This document shows, one piece after another, positions 53,899 through 63,080 of a stretch of 64,000 nucleotides of DNA. The notes beneath the pieces are model-generated. The model was not told the DNA's origin and made no database searches. It saw only the letters and a list, made by a program, of their open reading frames with translations. This DNA comes from JBBSEX01 sp038239345 (GTDB lineage Bacteria > Acidobacteriota > Terriglobia > Bryobacterales > Bryobacteraceae). The position numbers and the translations under genes are program-made. The DNA lies in the NCBI GenBank assembly GCA_038239345.1, contig JBBSEX010000005.1:1-64000 (forward strand), in the 5' to 3' direction. Position 1 is the stretch's first letter. Every line of letters begins with the position of its first letter.

Positions 53899-55986
53899 AT
53901 GATCAGACTTCTTGCGATCCTGTGCGCGCTCACCTTCGCGGTGCAAGCTCAGGACACGCCACAAGCCGTGCATGAGGCGCTGTTTGCTTCCTATATTCCA
54001 ATCGATGACGTGAAGGACAAGCCCGAGCTGAGCGCCATGTTCACCGCGGCTCGCAATCAAATCTGGATCGCGGCCGGCGACGCTCCGGCGTTCCAGGCGC
54101 TGCTTGCTCCGTTCACCGATCTACGCCAGTTCGGTGACGCCTGCGGTATGCCGGAGTTGATAAAGACCACGGGGAAGTCATCGTTCGTCCAACTCAATTC
54201 GACCCAGCGGGCGAGCGCTCTGTACCTTCTCCATACGTGCCGGGCGAACGATCCCCGACGGCTGGCCATGCAGCTTCGCAATTTTTATCTCAGCCGAACA
54301 TACGGCGCGCTGCAGGAGCCTTTGACCGGCGTCAAGCTGAATTTATATGCGACGGACGGTTATATTGCCGGACATCGCCCACAGCTTCCCGCAACGCGCC
54401 TGCGCTACGATGCGGCGAAAAAAGAAGTGGCGCTGAAAGATGGCGAGATCGATTATCTTGTCGTTGGATCGGGCCCGGCGGGCTCGGTGCTTGCTCACGA
54501 ATTGCGGCGTGGCGGCAAGCGCGTCGTCCTGGTGGAGCGCGGCTCGTTCACGGTTCCCGGCGCGATGGAAACGCGCCTGATCGACGAATTGAAGGAGAGC
54601 AATGGCACGCGCACGTCGGCCGATGGATCGATCTTCATCAAGAACGGGATGGCCGTGGGCGGGGGAACGCTGGTGAACGTCGACCTGTGCTTTGCGCCGA
54701 CGCTTCCCACGGTTCAATTCAAGGTCGATCAGTGGCGCGCGGCGGGGCGCATTGGCGCTAACGACTTTACAAAAGCCGAGTTGGCAAAGGCATATGACTG
54801 GGTTAAGGCCGCCATTGGCACCCGCGAGTTATCGGAATCGGAAATCAATACGAACAACCATAAACTGTGGGACGGGGCATTGCTTTCGAACCTGCATCCC
54901 AAGCTCTATGACCTGAATACATACGCTCCTGGAAAGTCGCCCTATCCGGTTACCGATAAGAGATCGGCGTCAACGGAACTAGTTATAAAAGCGCTTATAG
55001 ACCGCGATAATCCGCTCAGCCTGTTGCCCGACGCCGAGGTCCGCCGGGTGTTGTTCGACGAAGGCACATGGAAGGTTCGCGGCGTTGAACTGAAAATGCG
55101 GGCAGCCGTCGCGGGTCCGGGGATTCTGGCCGATCCCAATGGGCTCAATCTTCCCGCTGGAGAGATGCTGACCATTCGCGCACGCCATGTCGTTCTCTCG
55201 GCGGGCGCCCTGGGATCGCCTGCCATCCTGCTGCGCTCCAAAGTACCCAACGATCAGATTGGACGGGGGGCCGTGATGCACGCTTCGATGCCGGTGCTGG
55301 GGAAATTCGATGAGAATGTCGACGTCCTGTCGGGTACGCAGGCATCGGTGTTCGTGGACGATTACCTGATCTCGCGCGGCTATGCACTGGAATCGATGTC
55401 GGCCGAACCGCTTTACGGCGCGATCATGGCGATGGGTCCGGCGAAGTACTCGCTCGACATGATCCAGATGTATCGCAAGCTCGGTGGATTCGGGGTCATG
55501 TTGATCGACACACCGTCACCTGACAATCGCGTGGTGCTGGATAAGGATGGTGAACCAACGGTGCAATATACTCTGTCCGAGTCCGACAAAGTCCGATTCC
55601 GGCGAGGGGTGGCGCAAGCCGTGGAAATCATGTTCCGAGCGGGCGCCAAGGAAGTGTTTTTGCCGACCAATGAAGACATCCTGGGCCGGAACACGACCGG
55701 CCGCCTGGAACCGTTGGTGCTTACCGAGAGCAGGCAGGCAGCCGCTGTGGAGAAGAATCTCCAATTCATTCCCAACCGTTCGATTGTCACATCGGCCCAT
55801 TTGCAGGCGACCAACAAGCTTGGAGCGAGCGCGGCGGATAGCGTGGTTTCCAAGGATTTTAAAGTTTGGGGCACGGAAGGATTGTACGTTGTCGACGGAA
55901 GCGTTTTTCCCACATCGATAGGCGCCAATCCGATGCAGAGCATTTATACTTTCGCCAAAATTTTCGCCGACAAGCAGGTTCACTAG
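53899..55986 (+). CDS. Exported GMC-family oxidoreductase
   Basis: The product has 695 residues: a signal peptide (MIRLLAILCALTFAVQAQ), an N-terminal helical domain of about 165 residues (gluconate-dehydrogenase-subunit-3-like in look), and the FAD fold (IDYLVVGSGPAGSVLAHELR). Then come GGGTLVNVD, VVLSAGALGSPAIL and the C-terminal GMC signature GLYVVDGSVFPTSIGANPMQ. It probably oxidises an alcohol or sugar in the periplasm. It is divergent from two membrane genes. No dedicated cytochrome subunit is adjacent. Confidence 0.88.
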   Translation: MIRLLAILCALTFAVQAQDTPQAVHEALFASYIPIDDVKDKPELSAMFTAARNQIWIAAGDAPAFQALLAPFTDLRQFGDACGMPELIKTTGKSSFVQLNSTQRASALYLLHTCRANDPRRLAMQLRNFYLSRTYGALQEPLTGVKLNLYATDGYIAGHRPQLPATRLRYDAAKKEVALKDGEIDYLVVGSGPAGSVLAHELRRGGKRVVLVERGSFTVPGAMETRLIDELKESNGTRTSADGSIFIKNGMAVGGGTLVNVDLCFAPTLPTVQFKVDQWRAAGRIGANDFTKAELAKAYDWVKAAIGTRELSESEINTNNHKLWDGALLSNLHPKLYDLNTYAPGKSPYPVTDKRSASTELVIKALIDRDNPLSLLPDAEVRRVLFDEGTWKVRGVELKMRAAVAGPGILADPNGLNLPAGEMLTIRARHVVLSAGALGSPAILLRSKVPNDQIGRGAVMHASMPVLGKFDENVDVLSGTQASVFVDDYLISRGYALESMSAEPLYGAIMAMGPAKYSLDMIQMYRKLGGFGVMLIDTPSPDNRVVLDKDGEPTVQYTLSESDKVRFRRGVAQAVEIMFRAGAKEVFLPTNEDILGRNTTGRLEPLVLTESRQAAAVEKNLQFIPNRSIVTSAHLQATNKLGASAADSVVSKDFKVWGTEGLYVVDGSVFPTSIGANPMQSIYTFAKIFADKQVH

Positions 55987-56059
55987 GCTTGCCTTGTCGA
56001 TTGCGCCGCACCAATTCCTTATTAGGATTTGCCTACATCTTTGCTAATCTGTTGAGACC

Positions 56060-58759
56060 GTGACGCAAGATCAGTGGGCGATCATCAAGGGCCACTTCGA
56101 TGCGCTCAGCGAGTTATCGCTCAATGAGCAGACTGCCGGCCTGGCCGCCATCGTCGACGATCAGATTCGTCATGAGGTCGCCCTGCTACTTCGACCTTCC
56201 GAAGATACGGCAACCATCGCCGAGACCGTGTCAATCGGGGCGCGGATGGAACCGAAAAGCATCACTGACCAGCGTGTAGGCCCCTACCGGCTCGTACGGC
56301 GACAAGGCCAGGGCGGCCAGGGCGCGGTGTTCGAAGCGGTCCGTGACGATGGTACGTTTCAACAGCGGGTAGCCATCAAAATGGTGAAGTGGGACGTCGA
56401 TAGCGACGCCGCCCGCGACCAGTTCCGGCATGAGAGGCAGATGTTGGCGGGGCTTGAGCATCCTCATATCGCCCGCCTTTTGGATGGCGGCGAAACAGCC
56501 GACGGCACGCCATATCTTGTAATGGAGTATGTCGACGGCGTTCCCCTGACGGCAGCCACGCGAGGCTGGCCGCTGAAACGAAAGCTGGCGATTTTTGTGG
56601 AGATCGCCGCCGCGGTTTCCTTTGCTCATCGCAATCTGATTGTTCATCGCGATCTGAAACCAGCCAATATTCTGGTTACAAAAGATGGAGTGCCGAAACT
56701 TCTAGACTTCGGGATCGCTAAGTTATTGGATACCAACGCGCAGCAAACGGTAACGGGATTCCAGGCGCTGACTCCCGAGTATGCTAGTCCGGAACAAGTT
56801 CGTGGCGAGTTAATCACGACGGCTAGCGACGTTTATTCGCTGGGAGTTGTGCTTTACGAATTGCTCACCAACCATCGTCCGTATGAAGTAAGAACCACGT
56901 CGCCGATGGAGATTCATCGGGCGGTCTGCCTGACTGAACCGCCAGCCCCCAAGGTGTCGGGGGATCTCGACAACATCATTCTGATGGCCATGCGGAAGGA
57001 GCCCGCGCGGCGCTACCAGTCGGTTGAACAGTTTGCGAAAGATATCGACCGTTCTCTCAATAACCTGCCGGTGCTGGCGCGTCCCGATACTCTGCCTTAT
57101 CGCACGGGAAAGTTCTTCAGACGGCACTGGGTGGCGATCGCGTCTGTGTCGGTAGCGTCGCTTGGCTTGATCACCGGAACGATTCTGGCGGTGCGCCAAG
57201 CGCAAAGGGCGGAGCACCGGTTCTTACAAGTTCGAACCATGGCCCATAAGTTTCTGTTCGATTTCCAGGATGACATCGAGAACATACCTGGCGCGACAAA
57301 GGCCAGGGAACATATGGTGGCCACAGCCCGTGAGTATCTGGATAGTCTTGCTGCCGAAGCCACGGGCGACCCCGACCTGCAAATCGAATTGGCTACTTCA
57401 TACATGCGTTTGGCGGTGATCCAGGGAAAACCATTTCGCGCCAATCTGCAGCAACCCCAGGAAGCGCTTAATAATCTGGGGAAGGCGATTTCCATCCTCC
57501 AAACCGTTGGCTACGGCGGCCGAGCCAGTGCGCGGAATCGCAAAGTGATGCGCGTGCTAGTGGAATCGCAGGGAGAACGATCGTGGGTGTATCAGACTCT
57601 TGGCAAGCGTGGAGAGGCTTTACAAAACGCCCAACAAGCTGCGGCCTTGGCTGCAGTGCTAGCGGCGGATCCGGCGCCCACCCCCGAAGATCTGCGGGCC
57701 GCTTACCTTGCCGAGAGCGCTCTCTCAGATTTGAAGATGATTGAGCCGTCAAAGAAGGAGTCAATAGCTGGATTCAAGCGGGCCAATGAGCTGGCCAAGC
57801 GGCTGATTGTAACTGGTGGTCCTGTGTGGAAGGTTGAATATGGCGGGTCTTTCAACAAATTGGGCCGGGCATTGGAAGAGGCAGGCGAACAAACGCAAGC
57901 GCTCGATGCCTTTTTGGCCGGCCTCCGAGTGATGGAGCCTCTTCGACAATCCGACCCTTCGAACATCGTCATTGGCCGCCACCTGGTGGCGCTCATGGAA
58001 AATACAGGTAACATTTATTGGAACAACGCCGTGCCTTCGGTGAATAATCCCGCCAAAGGCTTCGAATACGCCACTCGGATGAAAGTGATAGTCGAGCAGA
58101 TGCATGCGGCAGACCCCAGCGATCAATCCGTGATACACGATATGGTGGATGTTCTTGGGCGGTTAGCGGCTCTGGCCCAGAACTCAAATCATTCACAAGA
58201 AGGCATCGCCCTAAACCGTCGAGCTCTGGATTTCAGCGATGCCAAACAGTTGGAGAGCGCGGATAGGGACTACGGCCGTTCCACGCTCCTGATGCAAATG
58301 GCGATCTGTTATGCGACGACCGGGAACATTGCCAAGGCGCGGCGTTCGCTGCATGAGAGCGAGGAACTGATTCGCAGGCAGGTTGGGAAATTGTCGGGTC
58401 AATCTGCTATGGAGCGCAATCTGGCGGTAGTCCGATATTGGGAGGCGGAAGTGGCGCTGGCGGATAAGAAACCCAATGTCGCGGCCACCGCCGCGCAGTC
58501 GTTCATGAAAACCACGGAAGAGACCTTCGCCAAAGAACCTTCCAGCTTCTACGTTCGCTACGATCTAAGCGCGGGCTATGAATTACTGGCCAAGGTAGCG
58601 GCGGCGCGGGGTGATGAAGCCTCCCGTCAGAAATATCAAATGAAACGCTTGCATCTGTGGAAGGATTGGGATGCCCACTTCGTTCCTAATCCGTTTTCCA
58701 AGTGGCAGCAAGCGGAAGCGATGACATCGCTTACCAATTCCCCAGTTACAGCGAACTAA
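56060..58759 (+). CDS. Ser/Thr protein kinase with TM helix and TPR tail
   Basis: The product has 899 residues from GTG 56060. The kinase domain (about 70-335) has RQGQGGQGAVFEA, VAIKMVKWD, HRDLKPANIL with catalytic Asp198, LLDFGIAKLL, and SPEQVRGEL. The transmembrane helix is at about 355-375 (WVAIASVSVASLGLITGTIL). Roughly 500 residues of TPR-like helices follow. It shares layout and domain order with the kinase at 29781. No sigma factor is adjacent here. The next gene downstream is a large sensor kinase. Confidence 0.92.
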   Translation: MTQDQWAIIKGHFDALSELSLNEQTAGLAAIVDDQIRHEVALLLRPSEDTATIAETVSIGARMEPKSITDQRVGPYRLVRRQGQGGQGAVFEAVRDDGTFQQRVAIKMVKWDVDSDAARDQFRHERQMLAGLEHPHIARLLDGGETADGTPYLVMEYVDGVPLTAATRGWPLKRKLAIFVEIAAAVSFAHRNLIVHRDLKPANILVTKDGVPKLLDFGIAKLLDTNAQQTVTGFQALTPEYASPEQVRGELITTASDVYSLGVVLYELLTNHRPYEVRTTSPMEIHRAVCLTEPPAPKVSGDLDNIILMAMRKEPARRYQSVEQFAKDIDRSLNNLPVLARPDTLPYRTGKFFRRHWVAIASVSVASLGLITGTILAVRQAQRAEHRFLQVRTMAHKFLFDFQDDIENIPGATKAREHMVATAREYLDSLAAEATGDPDLQIELATSYMRLAVIQGKPFRANLQQPQEALNNLGKAISILQTVGYGGRASARNRKVMRVLVESQGERSWVYQTLGKRGEALQNAQQAAALAAVLAADPAPTPEDLRAAYLAESALSDLKMIEPSKKESIAGFKRANELAKRLIVTGGPVWKVEYGGSFNKLGRALEEAGEQTQALDAFLAGLRVMEPLRQSDPSNIVIGRHLVALMENTGNIYWNNAVPSVNNPAKGFEYATRMKVIVEQMHAADPSDQSVIHDMVDVLGRLAALAQNSNHSQEGIALNRRALDFSDAKQLESADRDYGRSTLLMQMAICYATTGNIAKARRSLHESEELIRRQVGKLSGQSAMERNLAVVRYWEAEVALADKKPNVAATAAQSFMKTTEETFAKEPSSFYVRYDLSAGYELLAKVAAARGDEASRQKYQMKRLHLWKDWDAHFVPNPFSKWQQAEAMTSLTNSPVTAN

Positions 58760-58924
58760 ACTTATCTCGATTCCGGGATAATTATCCGCCGAATGCCCCG
58801 GGATTTTCTCCCGGCGCGGGCATTCTTCGTCCGCCAGAAGAAACATCTCACTTCAAGTCAAGAACGGTCGATGAGATCAATGAAAGCGTGCGGACAACGC
58901 ACGGCTCACCGATTTGACCGTTAT

Positions 58925-61900
58925 ATGTCTACCTTAATGAAGCGCCTTAGTTCGCCGTCCACGAGTATCCATCGCCGAAAGGCATGGGCCGCACTCGGTG
59001 TGCTGATGCTGGGAATCGCTAGCGTCATTGGGTGGCACTCGCAACAGCTCAAGCTTCCCTCGCGGGCGCTGCGCGTCGGGATCGACCATGCCCCGCCCTA
59101 CCAGATGATTCGTGCAGATGGAGGGGTGGAGGGTCTTTCGGTAGATATGTTAAGCGAGGCTGCACGGCGTCGCGGTATTCCAATCATCTTCATACCGATT
59201 CGCGGTTTGCTGCCGGATGAAGCGCTGCGCGCTGGTGTGGTTGACTTGTGGCCCGCGGCTGCCGTGACGGCCGAACGCCGGCGCTCGCTCCACGTCACCG
59301 AGCCGTGGCTTAGAAATCGATACGTGCTCGTTTCGTTGGTGGAAAACAGGGAAGATCCACCACGGATCATCGCTCAGAAGCGGCTGCCAATAGCCGGACG
59401 CTTACTCGCAGCCCGCTTTCCGAACGCTCGCATGATCAACAAGGAAGATCGCGCGGAGGCGTTGCAACTGGTTTGCCGGGCCGAGGCGGATGCTGCTTTC
59501 GTGGAATCGAGTTATCTTGACCGGGCCGTGCTCTCCCGTCCGTCCGGCTGCGAAACCGCCAAGTTCCGAATCACGCCCTTGGAAGGAGTCTCGCTAGATT
59601 TAGCCATACTCGCTTTGCCGCAATATGCCAGGGCGGCCGATGCACTCCGGGTCGAGGTCGGCCAGTTGGCGCGAGAAGGTCGAATGAGTACAAGTCTCGA
59701 TCACTGGTCGCCATTCTCCTCCTCTGAGAAACTTTCGGTGTACTCTCTGCAGGAGGCGGAAAATAGCAGATATGTCTTCGTAATTGGATGCTGGGTCACC
59801 TTGGGAACATTATTACTGCTAGGCTGGCAGGGCTGGCGCGTGCATCGCGGGCGGCGTGCCGAAATCAAATTGACCGCCGAGCGGACTGAGATCGTGCTCG
59901 CCAAGTCGGCCAGCGACGCTCGCTTCCGCGTATTGTGGGAGCGTTCCTCGGATGCCCATCTGCTTTTCGACCAGTCGAAAGTCGTCGATTGTAATGAAGC
60001 GACGTTGCAAATGCTCGGCTGCGTTGACAAGGGCCAAGTGATGGGCCGCAGATGCGAGTATTTCTCGCCCGAACGTCAACCCGGCGGCGAATCCAGTGTC
60101 GACAAGCTCGCGGAAATGAAGGCGCTCGCAGCGGACCGGGGTGATCATCGCTTCGACTGGACCCACTGCCGGGCAGATGGTACCGAGTTCCTTTGCGAGG
60201 TGTCCATGACGCCAGTCCCAATCGACGGACACAACGCGCTGCTCGTGGTCTGGCGCGATCTAACTGAGCGCAAGGCAACCGAAGTGCAATTGCGGCTCCT
60301 GTCGTCGGTAGCGCAAGAGTCGTTGAGCGGCATCGTCATTACCGACTCCAGCGAGCATATTCTGTACGTGAATCCCGCTTTCAGCCGAATCTCGGGTTAT
60401 TCGCTGGAAGAGGTCACCGGCAAACGCCCGGGCGAGTTTTTACAGGGGCCCGATACACAACAAGAATCTAAAGCACGCCTGCGCAGAGCAGTCCGCGAAC
60501 GGACGCCTGTCACCGTCGAATTGGTTAACTATCACAAAGGGGGAGATCCTTACTGGATTGAAATGTATATCGCCCCTGTATTCGACGCGGTGGGCGCGGT
60601 GACGCATTTCGTGGCGGTCGAAAACGATATCACGAAGCGAAAGCAATCGGAGCAGGCGCTGGCCGAAAGTCAGCAGCGGCTGGAACTGGCGATGGCTGCT
60701 GGTGAGTTCGGAATGTGGGACTGGGACATTGCCACTAACCATATTTACTATTCCGATCGCTACGCTACAATGCTGGGCTACGCCCCTGCCGACTTGGAAC
60801 CAAACCTGTCGGCCTGGGAGCGCCTGGTTCATCCGGACGACAAGGAACCCACACTCGCCTTGCTGGCAGCGCATCTAGCCGGCGGGAAAGACCGTTTCGA
60901 GCCTGAATTCCGGATGCAGAGCCGCGACGGCAGCTGGCGTTGGATTTTTAGCCGTGGTCAGGTTGTGGAGCGCGATGCAGCCGGCCGGCCAATCCGCTTG
61001 GTCGGCACGAACCACGACATCAGTGCCCGTAAACAGACTGAGGCGGCGCTTCGCGCGGCGGTGGAGGCGGCACAGGCCGGCGATCGCGCAAAGAGCGAAT
61101 TTCTAGCCGTCATGAGCCATGAAATCCGAACACCGATGAACGGCGTGATCGGGATGACTAGTCTGCTGTTGAACACTCCGCTGACGGCTGACCAACTGGA
61201 ATGCGTGGAGACGATCCGGGCCAGCGGCGATGCGCTGCTTACCGTGATTAACGATATTCTCGATTTCTCGAAAATCGAAGTGGGCCGAATGGACCTGGAG
61301 CGTCTTGACTTTGACGTGCATTCCACGGTGGAGGAAGCCATCGAGCTGGTTGCCGAGGCCGCCCGCAAGAAGGGTTTGGATCTCCACACAATCATCGATC
61401 CCGACGTTCCGAGCGGAGCCTGGGGAGATCCGGGCCGGGTCCGCCAAGTGTTGCTGAATTACTTGTCCAATGCCGTGAAATTTACGGATGAAGGTGAGGT
61501 GTGTATTCACCTTTCCAATGAGGAATCGACAAGCGGCCCACTCCTGCGCTGCACCGTGATCGACAGCGGCATCGGACTCACTTCCGAACAACAGGCGCGC
61601 TTATTTTCAGCCTTTGTGCAGGCGGACAGCTCAACCACACGGCGCTTCGGCGGTACAGGTCTGGGACTCGCTATTTGCCAGAAGCTGGTAGCCCTGATGG
61701 GAGGCACCGTGGGTGTGGCGAGCACCCTTGGGCGCGGAAGCCAGTTCTGGTTTACCATGCGCCTGGAGGCTAGCGGTACTTGTCACGGGGTAGCCCCTCC
61801 GGCGGCGATATCGGGCCGGCGGGTTCTAGTCGTAGACGATAGCGAAACAAGCCGGCAGGTCCTGGAACAGCAGCTCTTGCGCGCCGGATTAGTAAGCGTC

Positions 61901-62995
61901 GCCGTCCCCGATGGACGGGAAGCGCTCGCATCTCTAGAAGACGCACACACGCAAGGACGACCCTTCGATCTTGCGGTATTGGATCTGCGTATGCCCCTTA
62001 TGAATGGTCTGGCTCTGGCCCAAGCGGTGCGCAACCATCCGCGTTTATCGGAACTGCCCCTCATTCTGCTGACGTCCTCAATCGATAATGCCGAACGCGA
62101 GCAGGCGCGGCTGTTGGGCTTCGCGGCCTGTCTGACTAAGCCGGTACGCCAAGGTCAGTTGATTTCGGCGGTTTCGGGTGCCTTAGGGTTAGGGGTCTCA
62201 CGCCGAATGACCGATAGCCAGACAGCTCCGATTTCGCACTGTGGAGGGGATGTGCTTGTCGCCGAGGACAACCCGACCAATCAGCGGGTTGCCCGGCTGC
62301 TGCTGGAACGTTTGGGGTGCCGCGTGGACATCGTATCGAATGGAAGAGAGGCTGTGGACGCCGTACGACGTGTACGCTATGATCTTGTCCTGATGGATTG
62401 TCAGATGCCCGAGTTAGACGGCTACAGCGCAACTCGAGAAATTCGCGCCGCGGAAGCGCTTACCCGACGGCACACTCCGATCGTCGCCCTGACGGCAAAC
62501 GCCCTGCAAGGGGAGAGCGAAACTTGCCTCGCTGCCGGAATGGACAGCTATCTATCCAAGCCGGTGAATGCAAATGAGCTCGCCGCGCTTGTTGCGCATT
62601 GGGTCGCAAACAGAGCAGGTCCGCCCATGGAAACCCCGGCTGTCAGCCGGCGTGATGCCGCTCATATAGAAGCAAAGATCCAGGAACTGACTCGCGCCGG
62701 GTTTGAGGAGCAGGACTTACGCGAGCTGATCGACGAGTTCCTTGCCACCACGCCGGCAATGCTGCAGAAACTTTCCGCCGCCCTTAGTGAAGAAGACATG
62801 GACATCGCCGCCCGGGCCGCCCACGTGATGCGCGGTAGTTTGGGGAGTTTGGGCATGTGCGAATTGGCCAGCACTGTTGGCGCCTTGGAAGAACGCTGCC
62901 GCCTTCAGGATCGTAGGGAAGCACAACGGCTCCTAGGAGGGATCGGAGCCGCATTCGCCGCCGGATGCGATACGCTCGTCGCGCAGAGGCCCTGA
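58925..62995 (+). CDS. Hybrid phosphorelay sensor kinase (solute-binding, 3 PAS, HisKA, 2 receivers, HPt)
   Basis: From ATG 58925 the product has 1357 residues. In order: TM helix (20-38), a periplasmic SBP_bac_3 domain (50-255, RALRVGIDHAPPYQMIRADG), a second TM (about 280-300), three PAS domains (330-455, 457-580, 585-710), HisKA with His732 (FLAVMSHEIRTPMNG), HATPase (NAVKFT, GTGLGLAI), two receivers with phospho-Asp at 1020 and 1158, and an HPt with His1300 (AAHVMRGSLGSLG). A full internal relay is present; an external amino-acid-like ligand probably starts it. The frame is open upstream to 58793 without a better start. The output regulator is not visible. Confidence 0.92.
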   Translation: MSTLMKRLSSPSTSIHRRKAWAALGVLMLGIASVIGWHSQQLKLPSRALRVGIDHAPPYQMIRADGGVEGLSVDMLSEAARRRGIPIIFIPIRGLLPDEALRAGVVDLWPAAAVTAERRRSLHVTEPWLRNRYVLVSLVENREDPPRIIAQKRLPIAGRLLAARFPNARMINKEDRAEALQLVCRAEADAAFVESSYLDRAVLSRPSGCETAKFRITPLEGVSLDLAILALPQYARAADALRVEVGQLAREGRMSTSLDHWSPFSSSEKLSVYSLQEAENSRYVFVIGCWVTLGTLLLLGWQGWRVHRGRRAEIKLTAERTEIVLAKSASDARFRVLWERSSDAHLLFDQSKVVDCNEATLQMLGCVDKGQVMGRRCEYFSPERQPGGESSVDKLAEMKALAADRGDHRFDWTHCRADGTEFLCEVSMTPVPIDGHNALLVVWRDLTERKATEVQLRLLSSVAQESLSGIVITDSSEHILYVNPAFSRISGYSLEEVTGKRPGEFLQGPDTQQESKARLRRAVRERTPVTVELVNYHKGGDPYWIEMYIAPVFDAVGAVTHFVAVENDITKRKQSEQALAESQQRLELAMAAGEFGMWDWDIATNHIYYSDRYATMLGYAPADLEPNLSAWERLVHPDDKEPTLALLAAHLAGGKDRFEPEFRMQSRDGSWRWIFSRGQVVERDAAGRPIRLVGTNHDISARKQTEAALRAAVEAAQAGDRAKSEFLAVMSHEIRTPMNGVIGMTSLLLNTPLTADQLECVETIRASGDALLTVINDILDFSKIEVGRMDLERLDFDVHSTVEEAIELVAEAARKKGLDLHTIIDPDVPSGAWGDPGRVRQVLLNYLSNAVKFTDEGEVCIHLSNEESTSGPLLRCTVIDSGIGLTSEQQARLFSAFVQADSSTTRRFGGTGLGLAICQKLVALMGGTVGVASTLGRGSQFWFTMRLEASGTCHGVAPPAAISGRRVLVVDDSETSRQVLEQQLLRAGLVSVAVPDGREALASLEDAHTQGRPFDLAVLDLRMPLMNGLALAQAVRNHPRLSELPLILLTSSIDNAEREQARLLGFAACLTKPVRQGQLISAVSGALGLGVSRRMTDSQTAPISHCGGDVLVAEDNPTNQRVARLLLERLGCRVDIVSNGREAVDAVRRVRYDLVLMDCQMPELDGYSATREIRAAEALTRRHTPIVALTANALQGESETCLAAGMDSYLSKPVNANELAALVAHWVANRAGPPMETPAVSRRDAAHIEAKIQELTRAGFEEQDLRELIDEFLATTPAMLQKLSAALSEEDMDIAARAAHVMRGSLGSLGMCELASTVGALEERCRLQDRREAQRLLGGIGAAFAAGCDTLVAQRP

Positions 62996-63080
62996 TCGCC
63001 CCATCGCCGTACACATCCGTAAAATCTCATAATCCACGCTGCTAACATCGTTAGACCGCCCACATTTTGTCTAAGGAGTA

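Noticed and set aside
54237..54761. Plus-strand open frame inside the GMC gene
   Set aside because: Out-of-frame shadow with Arg/Gly-rich content.
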